From positions 310,001 to 374,000 of the forward strand of contig NZ_SOAM01000001.1 of NCBI RefSeq assembly GCF_004364555.1: 64,000 bases of DNA, read 5' to 3'. Position 1 is the stretch's first letter. Each line of letters begins with the position of its first letter. Below are positions 8,283 to 16,073 of the stretch, piece by piece. The notes beneath the pieces are model-generated. The model did no database searches. It saw nothing but the letters and a program-made list of their open reading frames with translations, and had not been told where the DNA came from. The position numbers and the translations under genes are program-made. The DNA comes from Amnibacterium kyonggiense. Lineage in GTDB: Bacteria > Actinomycetota > Actinomycetes > Actinomycetales > Microbacteriaceae.

Positions 8283-10154
8283 ATGCCGATTCCCTCTGCC
8301 CTGCGCTCGCGTCCACGACGCGGGCTCCTCGCCCTCCTCGGGGCCGCGACGCTCGTGACCGGCGTCCTCGCAGCCGCGCCGGCGGCCGGCGCGGCCCCGA
8401 CCGCGCGGCCCGGCCAGCCGGACCTCGGCCCGAACACCGTCGTGCTCTCCCCCGACATGCCGCAGGCGGAGGTGCAGGCGAAGCTCGACGCGATCGCCGC
8501 CGACCGCGTGCCCGACCAGTTCGGCCCCGGTCGCGTCGCCGTCCTGTTCCTCCCCGGCACCTACGGCTCGGCGGCGGACCCGCTGAACTTCCAGCTCGGC
8601 TACGGCGAGGAGGTCGCCGGGCTCGGGAAGTCGCCGTCCGACGTCGTGATCAACGGCACGGCGAACGTCTACAACCAGTGCGCGGGCGATCCCGGCGGCA
8701 ACGTCTCGGACGGCTGCGTGGCGCTCAACAACTTCTGGCGCTCGCTCTCGAACCTCACGATCAACCCGATGGGCGGTGAGGGCTGCCACGCGAACACGGA
8801 GTTCTGGGCCGTGTCACAGGCGGCGCCGATGCGCCGGGTGCAGGTCAACGGCCCCACGACGCTCATGGACTACTGCACGAACCCGTCCTACGCGAGCGGC
8901 GGGTTCATCGCCGACTCCGCCCTGGGAGCCGTGACCAACGGCTCCCAGCAGCAGTGGCTGACGCGCAACAGCAGCGTCGCGAGCTGGTCGAACGGCGTCT
9001 GGAACCAGGTCTTCTCCGGCGTGCAGGGCGCTCCTGCCGAGACGTTCCCCGCCGACGGCCACGCGGTCGCCGACGGCCCGAACCCGTACACGGTCGTCGA
9101 CCGCACCCCGGTCAGCCGCGAGAAGCCGTTCCTCTACGTGGACGACCGCGGCGCCTGGAAGGTCTTCGTCCCCGCAGCGCGGACGAGCACGACCGGCACG
9201 AGCTGGTCGACCGGGTCGGAGGCGGGCCGTTCGCTCCCGCTGTCGCGGTTCCGGATCGTGCAGCCGGGCGACAGCGCGGCGAGCATCCAGCGGTCGCTGC
9301 GGAGGGGGCAGGACCTGCTCGTCACGCCGGGCGTGTACGGCATCGACCGCTCGCTCACGGTGACGCGCCCGAACACGGTGGTCCTCGGGCTCGGCTTCGC
9401 GACGCTGACCGCCGAGCGCGGCGCCGTGCCGATCCGGGTCGCCGGCGTCCCGGGCGTCGACCTCGCGGGGCTGATCGTCGACGCGGGTGCGACGAACTCC
9501 CCCGCGCTCGTCGAGGTCGGCGCCCGCCGCGGGGCGGGCGGCTCCGCGAGGAACCCGATCGCCCTCCAGGACGTCTTCTTCCGGATCGGCGGCCCGCACG
9601 CCGGGCGGGCGACGACGAGCCTGGTCGTGAACAGCGACCACGTCGTCCTCGACGACATCTGGGCCTGGCGGGCCGACCACGGCACCGGCGTGGGCTGGAC
9701 GCAGAACACGGCGCGGAACGGCGTCGTCGTGAACGGGGACGACGTCACCGCGACCGGCCTCTTCGTCGAGCATTACCAGCAGTACAACGCGATCTGGAAC
9801 GGCGAGCGGGGGCGCACGATCTTCTTCCAGAACGAGCTGCCCTACGACGCGCCCAGCCAGGCGGCCTGGCGGCACGGCTCCGTGAACGGGTACGCGGCCT
9901 ACACGGTCGCGGACTCCGTGCGGTGGAACCGGGTCGACGGCGCGGGCTCGTACATCTACACGAACGTCGTCCCGACGCTGCACGCCTCCCGCGCCTTCGA
10001 GGTCCCGCGGCGGCCCGGCGTGCAGCTGCGGCACCTCGTGACCGTCAGCCTGAACGACGCGGGGACGATCGACCACGTCGTGAACGGCACCGGGGAGGCG
10101 GCGGTGCCGAAGACGGGCGGCAGCGACGTCGTCTTCCTGAACCGCTACCCCTGA
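8283..10154 (+). CDS. Secreted beta-helix (pectate-lyase-like fold) protein
   Basis: This is a 623-residue exported protein. Residues 1-40 are a Sec signal: basic MPIPSALRSRPRRG, hydrophobic LLALLGAATLVTGVLAA, then an AGAAP-type cleavage site. The mature part has repeated short strands with stacked V, N and G residues (DVVINGTANVYN, LSNLTINPMGGEGC, GVVVNGDDVTATGLFVEHYQ) typical of right-handed parallel beta-helices. It also carries LFLPGTYGSAADP, like the PGTY entry strand of pectate-lyase/GH55-like proteins. Similar actinobacterial proteins are often labelled adenylyl cyclase; I see no cyclase motif. A polysaccharide substrate is plausible but unproven. It stands alone, flanked by palindromes. 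Confidence 0.7.
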   Translation: MPIPSALRSRPRRGLLALLGAATLVTGVLAAAPAAGAAPTARPGQPDLGPNTVVLSPDMPQAEVQAKLDAIAADRVPDQFGPGRVAVLFLPGTYGSAADPLNFQLGYGEEVAGLGKSPSDVVINGTANVYNQCAGDPGGNVSDGCVALNNFWRSLSNLTINPMGGEGCHANTEFWAVSQAAPMRRVQVNGPTTLMDYCTNPSYASGGFIADSALGAVTNGSQQQWLTRNSSVASWSNGVWNQVFSGVQGAPAETFPADGHAVADGPNPYTVVDRTPVSREKPFLYVDDRGAWKVFVPAARTSTTGTSWSTGSEAGRSLPLSRFRIVQPGDSAASIQRSLRRGQDLLVTPGVYGIDRSLTVTRPNTVVLGLGFATLTAERGAVPIRVAGVPGVDLAGLIVDAGATNSPALVEVGARRGAGGSARNPIALQDVFFRIGGPHAGRATTSLVVNSDHVVLDDIWAWRADHGTGVGWTQNTARNGVVVNGDDVTATGLFVEHYQQYNAIWNGERGRTIFFQNELPYDAPSQAAWRHGSVNGYAAYTVADSVRWNRVDGAGSYIYTNVVPTLHASRAFEVPRRPGVQLRHLVTVSLNDAGTIDHVVNGTGEAAVPKTGGSDVVFLNRYP

Positions 10155-10160
10155 TCGACC

Positions 10161-10247
10161 GAGCACGATCGCAGGAACGGATCGCTGCAGCAGGAATCCG
10201 GGCGCCCCGGGTTCCTGCTGCAGCGCCTGGTTCCTGCTGTCGTGCTC
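10161..10247. repeat. Intergenic nested palindrome, CAGCAGGAA family, copy 2 (best preserved)
   Basis: Three nested perfect arm pairs form an 87-bp structure: GAGCACGA (10161-10168) with 10240-10247, GCAGGAAC (10171-10178) with 10230-10237, and CGCTGCAGCAGGAA (10183-10196) with 10212-10225. It begins 6 bp after the stop codon of the beta-helix gene. It aligns with copy 1 at 3412-3476 in the left arm. Confidence 0.75.
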
Positions 10248-10323
10248 CGGAGTCCCTGCCGTCGCGCTCCGGCCCGATCTGGGGCGCGACCGCGCTCCGG
10301 TCGAGCCGCCAGGATGGGCCCTG

Positions 10324-10995
10324 ATGTCCGAGCCCTTCACCGTGATCCTGGTCGACCTCGACGGCACCGTCATGGACTCCGCCCTCGGGATCACGCGGAG
10401 CCTCGCCGTCGCGCTCGAGGAGCTCGGCCTGCCGGTGCCGCCGCCGGCGCGCATGGTCGAGTTCGTGGGACCGCCGATCCTCGACGGCCTCCGGGACGTC
10501 GCGGGTCTCGAGCCCGCGGACGCCGCCAGGACGCTCGAGCGCTACCGCGAGCGCTACCGGCGGCTCGGCGCCTTCGAGGCGGAGCCGTACGCGGGGATCC
10601 GGGAGGCGCTCGAGCGCCTCCGCGAGCTGGCGCCGCTCGCCATCGCGACGTCGAAACCGGAGGGCATCGCGACCCGGATCCTCGAGCACTTCGCCTTCGC
10701 ACCGCTCTTCACCGTGATCGCGGGCGCCTCCGACGACGAGACGCGCAGCACGAAGGCCGACGTGATCACGCGCGCCCTCGAGCTGCTGGTCGAGCGCGGC
10801 GTCGACGTGTCGCGCCCGGTGATGATCGGCGACCGCATCCACGACGTGGAGGGCGCCGCCGCGCACGGCATCCCGACCGTCGTCGCCGGCTGGGGCTACG
10901 GCGCGCCCGAGGAGGCGGCCGGCGCCGTGGCCATCGCCGACGCGCCCGCGGACCTGCCCGCGATCGTGGCCGCGGGCGCCCCGGAACCGGTCTGA
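10324..10995 (+). CDS. HAD-superfamily phosphatase, phosphoglycolate phosphatase-like
   Basis: This 223-residue cytoplasmic hydrolase has HAD motif I D11-L-D13-G-T (VILVDLDGTVMDS), motif II with AIATSKPEG, and motif IV VMIGDRIHDVEGA. The helical cap (about 20-90) is of the Gph/PGP class C1. The likely reaction is phosphate-monoester hydrolysis, such as 2-phosphoglycolate or a sugar phosphate; the specificity is not readable. It precedes zwf by 59 bp on the same strand. Confidence 0.88.
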   Translation: MSEPFTVILVDLDGTVMDSALGITRSLAVALEELGLPVPPPARMVEFVGPPILDGLRDVAGLEPADAARTLERYRERYRRLGAFEAEPYAGIREALERLRELAPLAIATSKPEGIATRILEHFAFAPLFTVIAGASDDETRSTKADVITRALELLVERGVDVSRPVMIGDRIHDVEGAAAHGIPTVVAGWGYGAPEEAAGAVAIADAPADLPAIVAAGAPEPV

Positions 10996-11054
10996 CGGGC
11001 GCTCGGCAGTCCGCGCTCAGCGCTCCTCGTCCAGGAAGGGACCAGAATCTTCAC

Positions 11055-12530
11055 ATGACCCTCACGCAGGCGGAGCGGCAGTACCAGAAGGCCGCGCAGT
11101 CGACGGCACCGCACGTCGTGGTCCTCTTCGGAGCGGCCGGCGACCTCGCGAAGCGCAAGCTCCTCCCGGGGATGGCGAACCTCGTGCTGTCCTCCCTCGC
11201 GCCGGACATCGAGATCGTGGGCACCTCGCTGGAGGACCTCGACGACGACACCTACCGCGAGCAGGCGAAGGCGGCGCTCGACGAGTTCGACCGCCGGCAC
11301 CTCACCGACGACGAGTGGAAGCACTTCGCGGAGAAGCTCCACTACGTGCCGAGCAAGGCCGGTCCGAAGGCGCTCGCGCAGGCGGTCGCCGCTGCGGCGG
11401 GTCGGCTGGGCCCGTCCGCCCGGCGCATCCACTACCTGTCGGTGCCGCCGAAGGCCGCCCTCGCAGCGGTCGAGACGATCCGCGACGCCGGCCTGGTCGA
11501 GGGCTCGCGGATCATCATGGAGAAGCCGTTCGGCACCGATCTGGCGAGCGCCGTCGAGCTGAACCGGCGCCTCCACGAGACCTTCGCCGAGAACCAGATC
11601 TTCCGGATCGACCACTTCCTCGGCAAGGAGCCGGCGCAGAACATCCTCGCGATCCGGTTCGGCAACGGCCTCTTCGAGCCCATCTGGAACCGCAACTTCA
11701 TCCAGCAGATCCAGATCGACGTGCCGGAGACGCTCGGGCTCGAGCAGCGCGCCACGTTCTACGAGGCGACCGGCGCGTACCGCGACATGGTCGTGACGCA
11801 CCTGTTCCAGATCCTCGCGTTCGTCGCGATGGAGGCCCCGACCGCGCTGGAGCCGAAGGCCATCAGCGAGGAGAAGAACAAGGTCTTCAACTCGATGAAG
11901 CCGATCGACCCCGAGTCGGTCGTCCGCGGCCAGTACGTCGGATACAAGGACATCCCGGGCGTCTCGCCGGAGAGCGAGACGGAGACCTTCGTCGCGCTGA
12001 AGTGCGAGATCGACAACTGGCGCTGGGCCGGCGTCCCCTTCTACCTCCGCACGGGGAAGAAGCTCGCGGAGGGCCAGCGCATCGTCTCGATCGCCTTCAA
12101 GGAGCCGCCGCAGTCGATGTTCCCGGCCGGTTCCGGCATCGGCGCGAAGGGGCCGGACCACCTGACGTTCGACCTCGCGGACGCGTCGAAGATGTCCCTG
12201 TCGTTCTACGGCAAGCGGCCCGGGCCGGGCATGCGCCTCGACAAGATGTCGATGCAGTTCGCGATGCAGGACACCGCGAACGCCGGGGAGGTCCTCGAGG
12301 CCTACGAGCGCCTGATCCTCGACGCGATGCGCGGCGACCACACGCTGTTCACCTCCGCCGCGGGCATCGAGCGCCTGTGGGAGGTCAGCCAGCCGCTGCT
12401 GGACGACCCGCCCCCCGTGCGCCCGTACGCGGTGGGGAGCTGGGGTCCGAACGCGATCCACCAGCTGATCGCCCCGTACGCCTGGCGCCTCCCCTTCGAG
12501 CGCGTCTGGCGCGAGTCCCACCACTCGTAG
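11055..12530 (+). CDS. zwf: Glucose-6-phosphate 1-dehydrogenase
   Basis: Zwf oxidises glucose-6-phosphate to 6-phosphogluconolactone with NADP+, the entry to the oxidative pentose phosphate pathway. The 491-residue protein shows the coenzyme loop GAAGDLAKRKLLPG near residue 30 and the substrate/catalytic signature R184-I-D-H-F-L-G-K-E192. Other marks are IMEKPFGTDLASA, FYEATGAYRDMV and YLRTGKKL. The length is normal. The GGAAGGG upstream is somewhat distant (about 16 nt). The partner enzyme gnd lies about 30 kb away beside recF rather than in an operon with zwf. A strong palindrome follows the stop codon. Confidence 0.97.
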   Translation: MTLTQAERQYQKAAQSTAPHVVVLFGAAGDLAKRKLLPGMANLVLSSLAPDIEIVGTSLEDLDDDTYREQAKAALDEFDRRHLTDDEWKHFAEKLHYVPSKAGPKALAQAVAAAAGRLGPSARRIHYLSVPPKAALAAVETIRDAGLVEGSRIIMEKPFGTDLASAVELNRRLHETFAENQIFRIDHFLGKEPAQNILAIRFGNGLFEPIWNRNFIQQIQIDVPETLGLEQRATFYEATGAYRDMVVTHLFQILAFVAMEAPTALEPKAISEEKNKVFNSMKPIDPESVVRGQYVGYKDIPGVSPESETETFVALKCEIDNWRWAGVPFYLRTGKKLAEGQRIVSIAFKEPPQSMFPAGSGIGAKGPDHLTFDLADASKMSLSFYGKRPGPGMRLDKMSMQFAMQDTANAGEVLEAYERLILDAMRGDHTLFTSAAGIERLWEVSQPLLDDPPPVRPYAVGSWGPNAIHQLIAPYAWRLPFERVWRESHHS

Positions 12531-12539
12531 TCGTCCGGT

Positions 12540-12592
12540 TCACCGATACGGAGATCCGGGAGGCTCTGCGCCTCGGATCTCCGTATCGGTGA
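12540..12592. repeat. Intergenic palindrome, GATACGGAGA family, copy A
   Basis: Perfect 19-nt arms lie at 12540-12558 (TCACCGATACGGAGATCCG) and 12574-12592. An inner partial stem (GAGGC/GCCTC) closes the loop. It starts 10 bp after the zwf stop. The left arm region matches copy B at 37989-38010 at 20 of 22 positions. There is no T-tract, so if it terminates transcription the stem alone must do it. Confidence 0.75.
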
Positions 12593-12630
12593 CACGCGAC
12601 CGAGGACCTCCCGATCGGGGGATCCGCACC

Positions 12631-12636
12631 TAGCGT
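12631..12636 (+). promoter_or_regulatory. Candidate -10 box of the 12644 kinase gene
   Basis: TAGCGT ends 7 nt before the GTG at 12644 without a Shine-Dalgarno sequence. Confidence 0.45.
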
Positions 12637-12643
12637 CGAGGAC

Positions 12644-13906
12644 GTGCAGGTGATCCCGGTTCTCGGCGGCCGGTACCGGCTCGGTCCCGAGATCGGCTCG
12701 GGCGGCATGGGCGCCGTCCACCGCGCGTGGGACGAGCGGTTCGACCGCGAGGTCGCGATCAAGATCCTGCGGGCCGGTTCGGACGCCGTCGAGCGCGAGC
12801 GCCTTCGGCGCGAGGCCCAGTACCTCGCGCGGCTCGACCACCCGAACCTCGTCGCCGTGCTCGACGCAGGCTCGGACGAGCTGCGGAAGCGCGAGGCCGT
12901 CTGGTTCGCGATGGAGCTCGTCGACGGGCCCGACCTGCGCACCGTCGTCCGGCAGGACGGCCCGCAGACCGGCGCCGTCGTGCGCCGCGTGCTGGCCGGG
13001 CTGCTCGCCGCGCTCGACGCGCTCCACACGGCGGGCGTGGTGCACCGCGACCTCAAGCCGGCCAACGTCCTCCTCACCGCCGAGCCCGCCACGGGCCGGT
13101 GGGACGTGAAGCTCGTCGACCTCGGCATCGCCCAGCACATCCGGACCGACCACCTCACCTCGACGGGCCAGATCGTCGGCACGGCCGCGTACCTGAGCCC
13201 CGAGCAGGTGAGCGGCCAGCCGATCGGCGCCGCGACGGACGTGTACGCCCTCGGCCTCGTCGCGATCGAGGCGCTCACGGCCCGCATCGCGTTCCCCGGC
13301 GCCCCCGCGGAGTCGGCCGTCGCCCGCCTGGTGCGCGCACCGGAGCTGCCGGCGGACATCGGTCCCTCCTGGCGCGCGGTGCTCACCGCGATGACGGCGC
13401 TCGACCCGGCGCACCGGCCCACCGTGGCGGTGCTGCGCGAGATGGTCGAGCGGCTGCCGGACGACGTGCTCGACCCCACCGCCGTGGAGACGCCGACGGC
13501 GCTGCTCACCGCCCTCCACGAGGCTCCCTCCCTGGCGACCGCGGTCCTCCCGCGGTCCGGCGCCCGCGCCGCCCGGGCGCGGAAGCCCCGGCGCCACCTG
13601 CTCGTCGCCGCCTTCCTCGTCCTGATCCTCGCCGCTGCCGGCGGATGGGTCGCAGCGCTGTCCGGCGGTCCCGCACCGACCGCGGCGGCGGTCGTCGAGC
13701 ACACGCCCTCGGCGGCCGCGACGACCCCGAAGCCGGCGCCGACGGTCACGGTCACCGCGGCTGCCGCGGTGCCGATCCCGACCGCGACCACCCCGTCCGC
13801 AGCTCCGCCGGTGCCGTCGGTCGCGAAGGACTCCCGGGACCGCGTCCGCAAGGCGTGGGAGCGCCGCATCCGCGATCTGCTCGACCACCAGCGCCCTCAC
13901 CACTGA
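12644..13906 (+). CDS. Membrane-anchored Ser/Thr protein kinase (orphan)
   Basis: This is a 420-residue Hanks-type kinase. The kinase domain spans about 10-270, with glycine loop IGSGGMGAVH, ATP-binding K40 (EVAIKIL), the catalytic loop H134-R-D-L-K-P-A-N and the APE-like LSPEQ. The metal-binding DFG is D159-L-G here (VDLGIA). A single transmembrane segment at about 318-339 is followed by an extracellular tail of about 80 residues rich in Pro, Ala and Thr (TTPKPAPTVTVT), ending in a basic helix (VRKAWERRIRDLL). There are no PASTA repeats, so its signal must differ from that of PknB. It is outside the main kinase cluster. The start is a GTG with a leaderless -10. Confidence 0.9.
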   Translation: MQVIPVLGGRYRLGPEIGSGGMGAVHRAWDERFDREVAIKILRAGSDAVERERLRREAQYLARLDHPNLVAVLDAGSDELRKREAVWFAMELVDGPDLRTVVRQDGPQTGAVVRRVLAGLLAALDALHTAGVVHRDLKPANVLLTAEPATGRWDVKLVDLGIAQHIRTDHLTSTGQIVGTAAYLSPEQVSGQPIGAATDVYALGLVAIEALTARIAFPGAPAESAVARLVRAPELPADIGPSWRAVLTAMTALDPAHRPTVAVLREMVERLPDDVLDPTAVETPTALLTALHEAPSLATAVLPRSGARAARARKPRRHLLVAAFLVLILAAAGGWVAALSGGPAPTAAAVVEHTPSAAATTPKPAPTVTVTAAAAVPIPTATTPSAAPPVPSVAKDSRDRVRKAWERRIRDLLDHQRPHH

Positions 13907-13935
13907 CGCGCAGGCGCCCCCGAGGGGGCGCGTCC

Positions 13936-13941
13936 TAGGGT
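13936..13941 (+). promoter_or_regulatory. Candidate -10 box of the DUF2945 gene
   Basis: TAGGGT ends 7 nt before the ATG at 13949. Confidence 0.45.
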
Positions 13942-13948
13942 CACGGCC

Positions 13949-14158
13949 ATGGCTGATGACCTCAAGAAGGGCGACCACGTGTCGTGGAAGTCGCACGGTG
14001 GAGAAGCGGAGGGCGAGGTCGAGAAGAAGATCACGTCCGAGACCGACGCGGGCGGTCGGCACGTGAAGGCGTCGAAGGACGACCCGCAGTACCTCGTGAA
14101 GAGCGAGAAGTCCGGCGGCGAGGCCGTCCACAAGCCCGACGCCCTGCAGAAGGACTGA
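13949..14158 (+). CDS. DUF2945 family (hypervirulence-associated TUDOR-type) small protein
   Basis: This 69-residue, very hydrophilic protein matches the short DUF2945 pattern: KKGDHVSWKSHGGEAEGEV at the start, then KITSET, GRHVKASKDDPQYLVKSEKSGG and a closing HKPDALQK. The family folds as a small SH3/Tudor-like barrel; its biochemical role is unknown in bacteria. A TAGGGT box lies 7 nt before the ATG. It is a single gene, followed by a long hairpin. Confidence 0.85.
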   Translation: MADDLKKGDHVSWKSHGGEAEGEVEKKITSETDAGGRHVKASKDDPQYLVKSEKSGGEAVHKPDALQKD

Positions 14159-14196
14159 CGGTCCTGCGGCCGCTGGCCGCGCCCCACCCGCACCGG

Positions 14197-14261
14197 TCCT
14201 TCGCGTCGCGATCTGTGCCGCGCGCATCGTTCAGGTGCGGCACGAATCGCGACGCGAAGGA
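14197..14261. repeat. Long intergenic hairpin after the DUF2945 gene
   Basis: Arms TCCTTCGCGTCGCGAT (14197-14212) and 14246-14261 pair perfectly over 16 nt. An inner GTGCCGC (14215-14221)/GCGGCAC (14237-14243) stem extends it across a small bulge. It starts 39 bp after the stop codon. Its sequence is unrelated to the two palindrome families. It is a terminator candidate, although no T-run follows. Confidence 0.6.
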
Positions 14262-14329
14262 GTGCGACGGCGGGGCCGCCGGCGATCAAGGAGTCGCGGA
14301 GCCTGGCCGATCTGCATCATGATCAGGGC

Positions 14330-14551
14330 GTGAGCTTCAACGCGCGCCTCCGGGCCCTGGTCGGCATCCGACCCGGCAGCGCGGTGTCCTCCAGCCTGCG
14401 GAACGCCGCGCAGATCGACGTCTACGGCGTCGTGCGGCGGCCCGGCCCCTTCGACCTGCCGCCGGAGGAGCCGGTCGAGCTCGCCGATCCGGTGCCGTGG
14501 GAGCTGCAGGACGGCCACGGCGCGGTCGCGGACTGGGTCAACGAGCGCTGA
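14330..14551 (+). CDS. Hypothetical 73-residue protein
   Basis: This short soluble protein starts with a GTG (MSFNARLRALVGIRPGSAV) and is acidic toward the C-terminus (PPEEPVELADPVPWELQDG). I recognise no domain. Support for coding is moderate: the composition is balanced and a well-formed bidirectional terminator stands 18 bp after its stop. No clear ribosome-binding site is visible. Confidence 0.45.
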   Translation: MSFNARLRALVGIRPGSAVSSSLRNAAQIDVYGVVRRPGPFDLPPEEPVELADPVPWELQDGHGAVADWVNER

Positions 14552-14569
14552 TCCGAGCCGGACGAACAC

Positions 14570-14601
14570 GGAAGGCCCCCGGCGGACGCCGGGGGCCTTC
14601 C
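14570..14601. terminator. Bidirectional hairpin terminator
   Basis: Perfect 14-nt arms GGAAGGCCCCCGGC (14570-14583) and 14588-14601 flank a 4-nt loop. It separates the rightward 73-residue gene from the leftward tRNA-Leu and ends 5 bp from the tRNA 3' end. Confidence 0.8.
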
Positions 14602-14606
14602 GTTCG

Positions 14607-14690
14607 TGCGCGAGGGGGGAGTTGAACCCCCACGCCCTTTCGGGCACACGGACCTGAACCGTGCGCGTCTGCCTATTCCGCCACTCGCGC
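14607..14690 (-). tRNA. tRNA-Leu (anticodon CAG)
   Basis: The minus strand folds as a class II tRNA. The acceptor GCGCGAG pairs with CTCGCGC, the anticodon stem CACGG/CCGTG holds the loop TTCAGGT (anticodon CAG), the long variable arm is TGCCCGAAAGGGCG, and the T arm is GGGGGTTCAACTCCCCC. Length is 84 nt; CCA is not encoded. Confidence 0.95.
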
Positions 14691-14881
14691 GTGCGCGGCG
14701 CCGGTGGGCGCCGAAGGCCCGGAAAGGCTAGCACGACGCCGCTGCCCGCTCCGGGTGCACGGATCGCCGATCCTCCGGCGCGCGCGGGGCGGTGACCCCC
14801 CTCCGAACCCCCCGCGTTACCCTGGGCCATTCGCGGGCGGGCCCTCCGTGCGCAGACACGATCACGGAACGGTTCCCGCAG

Positions 14882-15553
14882 GTGGGCATTCTCGACAGCT
14901 TCGAGCGAGGTCTGGAGCGCGCGGTCAACGGCGCGTTCGCCCGGACGTTCCGCTCCGGGCTGGCCCCCGTGGAGATCACGGCGGCCCTCCGCAAGGAGCT
15001 CGACACCCACGCGTCGCCGGTCGCGCGCGACCGCGTCCTCGTGCCGAACCGCTTCGTCGTCCGCATGAACCCCGAGGACCACGCCGCGATGACGGCCCTC
15101 GGCGACGGGCTGATGGACGAGCTGACGGGGCTGCTCGTCGAGCACGCGACCCGGCAGGGCTACCAGATGGTGTCGCCGCCGGTGATCTCGCTCGAGGCCG
15201 ACCCGTCGATCACGCTCGGCCTGCTCGACGTGCGCTCCTCGTCCGAGAAGGTCGAGGTCGCCTGGCAGCCGACGGTCGAGATCGACGGGCAGCGGCACGC
15301 ACTGGGCGAGCGCACGGTCATCGGACGCGGCTCGGAGGCGGACATCACCGTCGACGACCCCGGCATCAGCCGCCGCCACCTCGAGATCGTCTGGGACGGC
15401 CGGCGCGCGGAGGCGCGCGACCTCGGCTCCACGAACGGCTCCACGCTGAACGGCGCCCGGTTGACGCACGCCGCGCTGCCGAACGAGTCCGTGATCCAGA
15501 TCGGCCGCACGCACATCGTGTTCCGCGTCGTCGCGCGCGCGAAGGAGCGGTGA
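14882..15553 (+). CDS. fhaA: FhaA: DUF3662 plus FHA domain protein
   Basis: FhaA is a phosphothreonine-binding regulator of peptidoglycan synthesis and the first gene of the kinase/cell-wall operon. Residues 1-115 form the DUF3662 domain (GILDSFERGLERAVNGAF, APVEITAALRKELD). The C-terminal FHA domain has IGRGSEADITVDDPGISRRH and DLGSTNGSTLNG, with the phosphothreonine-reading Arg and Ser. At 223 residues it is much shorter than mycobacterial FhaA because the long proline/glutamine linker is almost absent. I chose the GTG at 14882 since the family begins GILDSFERG. The fhaB gene follows after 1 bp. Confidence 0.9.
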   Translation: MGILDSFERGLERAVNGAFARTFRSGLAPVEITAALRKELDTHASPVARDRVLVPNRFVVRMNPEDHAAMTALGDGLMDELTGLLVEHATRQGYQMVSPPVISLEADPSITLGLLDVRSSSEKVEVAWQPTVEIDGQRHALGERTVIGRGSEADITVDDPGISRRHLEIVWDGRRAEARDLGSTNGSTLNGARLTHAALPNESVIQIGRTHIVFRVVARAKER

Positions 15554-15554
15554 G

Positions 15555-16073
15555 ATGAGCGAGCTCACCCTCCTGGTCCTGCGGGTCGCGTTCCTCCTGC
15601 TGCTCTGGGTCTTCGTCTTCGCGGTCGTCTACTCGCTCCGGAGCGACCTGTTCGGCGGCCGCGTCCGTCGGGTCCCCGAGGGCGCCGCGCCGCCGGCACC
15701 CGCACCGGCGAGCACGCCGCCCGCCGTGCAGTCGCTGCCGTCCCCGCCGACGCCGGGCGGCGGCGCCCGGGTGCACCAGGGCCCCGCCTCGGTGCTCGTG
15801 ATCACGTCCGGCGGCAAGGCCGGCCTGGAGATCCCGCTCGGCACCGAGCCGCTCATGATCGGCCGGGCCAGCGACGCCGGGCTGCAGATCCGCGACGACT
15901 ACACGTCGACGCACCACGCCCGCCTGCTGCTGTGGGGCTCCGACTGGGTGATCCAGGACCTCGACTCCACCAACGGCACGTTCGTCGACGGCGCCCGCAT
16001 CGACTCCCCCACCCAGGTGCCCGTCGGGGTGTCGGTGAAGGTGGGCGCGACCACGTTCGAGCTCCGTGGCTGA
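15555..16073 (+). CDS. fhaB: FhaB (FipA): membrane-anchored FHA protein
   Basis: This 172-residue protein has an N-terminal transmembrane helix at about 5-27 (LLVLRVAFLLLLWVFVFAVV), a proline-rich linker (about 43-70) and a C-terminal FHA domain: MIGRASDAGLQIRDDYTSTHHA and DLDSTNGTFVDG. Mycobacterial relatives are phosphorylated by the PknA/PknB kinases encoded downstream and connect to divisome proteins. It sits 1 bp after fhaA and overlaps pstP by 8 bp, so expression is tightly coupled. Confidence 0.92.
   Translation: MSELTLLVLRVAFLLLLWVFVFAVVYSLRSDLFGGRVRRVPEGAAPPAPAPASTPPAVQSLPSPPTPGGGARVHQGPASVLVITSGGKAGLEIPLGTEPLMIGRASDAGLQIRDDYTSTHHARLLLWGSDWVIQDLDSTNGTFVDGARIDSPTQVPVGVSVKVGATTFELRG

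Noticed and set aside
8283-10154. Adenylyl cyclase label often attached to such proteins
   Set aside because: No cyclase catalytic motif is visible; the sequence has a signal peptide and beta-helix strand pattern.
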